Positions 41,222 through 42,877 of a DNA stretch of 42,877 nucleotides are shown here, one piece after another (position 1 is the stretch's first letter; every line of letters begins with the position of its first letter). Position numbers and translations under genes: made by a program. This DNA comes from a virus: IMG/VR virus record IMGVR_UViG_3300034072_002229, positions 1 to 42,877 of that record. One strand, 5' to 3'. Under the pieces are notes generated by a model. That model made no database searches. It was given only the letters and a program-made list of their open reading frames with translations, and was not told the origin of the DNA.

Positions 41222-41488
41222 ATGGCTTGGTTCATCTCAGTTCAGATCAGGACTCTGGGGCTATTCAAGGATGGCCGACTTGTTCAAAGCGTTACATTTC
41301 AGCGCAGTCGACCTCACGGCCGAATGGCTTTTTTAGCATGGGATGCAACAAACCACGACCGGACCAAGTTCCTGCCATTTACATACTACGACCGGGATAA
41401 GATAAAAAAGATCGAAGAGGCTGGCATGACTTACGAATGGAGCCCAGTGCAAAACCAGTATAGCTACTATAACGAGCAGGATCAGTAA
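41222..41488 (+). CDS. Small SOS-controlled protein of unknown function (88 aa)
   Basis: Begins just after the LexA box. There is no Shine-Dalgarno before ATG 41222 (the leader is T-rich), and a TATAGT at 41207-41212 could be a -10 giving an almost leaderless message. The protein is basic and aromatic-rich with no known motif. Position and regulation recall LexA-controlled antirepressors of other temperate phages (for example the 186 Tum principle), but there is no sequence evidence for that. Confidence 0.65.
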   Translation: MAWFISVQIRTLGLFKDGRLVQSVTFQRSRPHGRMAFLAWDATNHDRTKFLPFTYYDRDKIKKIEEAGMTYEWSPVQNQYSYYNEQDQ

Positions 41489-41500
41489 TCACGTATTGGG

Positions 41501-41533
41501 ACAAAATTGGGGCGGAACTGAGTCCGCTTTTGT
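41501..41533 (+). terminator. Terminator after the SOS-controlled gene
   Basis: Hairpin GCGGA-actgag-TCCGC (41512-41527) followed by TTTTG, with flanking ACAAAA/TTTTGT able to extend it. Confidence 0.65.
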
Positions 41534-41606
41534 CCTTTTCTGTCCACCAGCTTAGCTACAGAACTCAGCCAGCAAAGGACTGCAGAGGACTGGCAGCACC
41601 AAAAGA

Positions 41607-41631
41607 GAGGGTTCGAATCCCTCGTTAGGCA
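41607..41631 (+). other. tRNA 3'-end fragment, candidate attachment site
   Basis: GAGGG-TTCGAAT-CCCTC is a perfect tRNA T-arm, followed by 7 nt and an A that could be the acceptor strand and discriminator. Upstream sequence does not form the rest of a tRNA. Tyrosine recombinases of the P4 type often use tRNA 3' ends as attB, so this may be an att half-site lying 7 nt from the stop of the integrase gene. The tRNA identity is not clear. Confidence 0.55.
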
Positions 41632-41638
41632 AATATAG

Positions 41639-42877
41639 CTAAACTACTTTCAGTCCTTTGTATCCGGACATAGCAAAGTTGCCAGTTGCCGCTTGCTCTA
41701 TATGATTGCTCCACCATTCCATAAGTTTACGCCGCCGTTCTAAATAGGTTGCTCTGTTGTAAGCAGAACGAACTTGGTTCTTATCCTGGTGCGCAAGTGC
41801 TGCCTCTATCACATCATCATCAAAGCCTTGTTCGTTTAATGTGGTGCTGGCCAAAGCTCGCAAGCCATGAGAAACCAAAACATCCTTATAGCCCATTCTT
41901 TGCAGAGCTCTGTTAGCCGTTTCGGAATGGGTAGGCTGATTATGGCGCCGTTCTGATGGAAAGATGAAAGGAGAGTTTCCGCTAATTGGTTTCAGCATAT
42001 CCAGTAGGGCTATCGTCTGTGGTGTCAGCGGTACAACATGTTCTTTCTTCTTTTTCATTCGTTCAGCTGGCACAGTCCACACCTGCTGTTCAAAATCAAT
42101 TTCATCCCAGCTGGCGCCAGCGGCTTCTGACGGCCGGACCATAGTATGAAGTTGCCACTCCAAAAGGCACCGGGTGACGATGCGAATTTGTGCGTAGCTG
42201 ATGGCCTTCATCAGTTCTGGCAATTCGTTAGGTTTAATAGTTGGCATGTTCACAGGTTTGGCTGCTATGAATGCGGCCTTAATGCCGGCCAACTGATTGT
42301 GCTGAACAATACCGGTATTCACACACCAGGTCATGAGTTCATTCAATCGCTGGCAAACCCGGGTGATCGTCTCCAGTTTCTTCGCTGACTCAAGTGGTTT
42401 TAGTGTGTCAATTACCAGCGGGGCAGTAAGCTCTTTAATGGGCAGTTTCCCCAGCCTTGGGTAAAGATACATTTCGAAGGTTCGGCGAATATTAAACGCA
42501 TGCCGCTCACCGACCGCTGCAAACTTCACTAGGAACCATTTTGCCGCTACGTCGGCAAGAGAGGTGCTTATTTCCTTTCTTCGGCTTTCGTCGTTTTCCT
42601 CTATCCACTTCGCTGGATCAATCTTTTGATCTAGTAACTCACGGTATTGGGCTCGTAACTTTCTTGCCTGCGACAAAGTAGTCTCAGGATAAGTGCCGAT
42701 CTTTATTGTGTTTGGGGTGTCGAGGTAGGGGCGTTTATATCTAAATAGCCAGGATTTATTGCCTGCAGTAGTTACTCTCAGCTCCAAACCAGCCCCGTCA
42801 TACAGTGAATAGAGCTTGTCCTGCGGCTTGGCTGATTTAACTTCAGTATCGCTCAAAGGCGTTGTTTTACGGGCCAT
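41639..42877 (-). CDS. P4-type tyrosine integrase with DUF4102 arm-binding domain (412 aa)
   Basis: N-terminal DUF4102 domain ('LSDTEVKSAKPQDKLYSLYDGAGLEL...'), core-binding domain, and catalytic residues R248 (MVRPSEAAG), H337-x-x-R340 (SHGLRA), H363 (LAHQDK) and Tyr373 (AYNRATY). It is complete, with its ATG at the window edge. Its 3' end abuts the tRNA fragment. If window ends 1 and 42877 meet in the circular phage, it would also be the last gene of the leftward operon. Confidence 0.93.
   Translation of the reverse strand: MARKTTPLSDTEVKSAKPQDKLYSLYDGAGLELRVTTAGNKSWLFRYKRPYLDTPNTIKIGTYPETTLSQARKLRAQYRELLDQKIDPAKWIEENDESRRKEISTSLADVAAKWFLVKFAAVGERHAFNIRRTFEMYLYPRLGKLPIKELTAPLVIDTLKPLESAKKLETITRVCQRLNELMTWCVNTGIVQHNQLAGIKAAFIAAKPVNMPTIKPNELPELMKAISYAQIRIVTRCLLEWQLHTMVRPSEAAGASWDEIDFEQQVWTVPAERMKKKKEHVVPLTPQTIALLDMLKPISGNSPFIFPSERRHNQPTHSETANRALQRMGYKDVLVSHGLRALASTTLNEQGFDDDVIEAALAHQDKNQVRSAYNRATYLERRRKLMEWWSNHIEQAATGNFAMSGYKGLKVV

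Noticed and set aside
41607-41631. Complete tRNA gene
   Set aside because: Only the T-arm and a possible acceptor end exist; no D or anticodon arm was found upstream.

Overview
The window is a nearly complete temperate siphovirus (prophage) of about 42.9 kb. Its packaging, head and early-tail genes follow the order of phage lambda. The protein families (CI/Cro/CII, O/P-type replication, lambda gpA terminase, spanins, P4-type integrase) point to a gammaproteobacterial host. An aquatic Alteromonadales/Chromatiales-type bacterium is my guess; nothing in the sequence fixes the genus.

Layout. Positions 1-8725 are a leftward early operon on the minus strand. Most of its genes overlap by 4 nt (ATGA). 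It starts at a pL-like promoter near 8760-8785 and holds small early proteins, a DUF2303 protein, an N6-adenine methyltransferase and nuclease-like proteins. In its middle (about 3488-6151) sits a complete diversity-generating retroelement (DGR): two small DUF1566-like target genes each ending in a variable repeat, an Avd-type accessory gene, and a DGR reverse transcriptase. The adenine-rich template repeat is translated in frame as residues 10-39 of that reverse transcriptase. Positions 8822-10181 hold the immunity region (a lipoprotein gene behind cI, CI operators, pR). Rightward early genes follow: cro, cII, a zinc-finger protein, about 500 nt of apparently highly structured non-coding RNA (11130-11630), a DHH phosphoesterase, O and P replication genes, a tyrosine recombinase, a RuvC-like nuclease and a Q-like antiterminator. 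A terminator at 18292-18316 separates Q from the lysis cassette (SAR endolysin, Rz, overlapping Rz1, holin).

From 19855 to 31968 the order is Nu1, A, W, B, C (with nested Nu3), D, E, FI, FII, Z, U, V, G/GT (lambda-type GGGAAAG frameshift site) and H. The lambda M-L-K-I genes are replaced by two other tail-tip proteins, followed by a J-like protein, a long fibre with a C-terminal SGNH esterase domain, and one more tail protein. The right end has an SRAP-domain protein, an unknown gene, a LexA-type box in front of another small gene, a tRNA T-arm fragment (possible attachment site) and a second, P4-type integrase.

How it works together: CI is inferred to hold pL and pR off through a nearly identical 20-bp site found at both. 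Induction would start replication from the rightward operon and express the DGR from the leftward operon. In the DGR, substitutions in the two variable repeats fall at template adenines (16 of 22 and 13 of 22), with a single change elsewhere. Unusually, the targets are small stand-alone C-type-lectin-like domains in the early operon and not the tail fibres.
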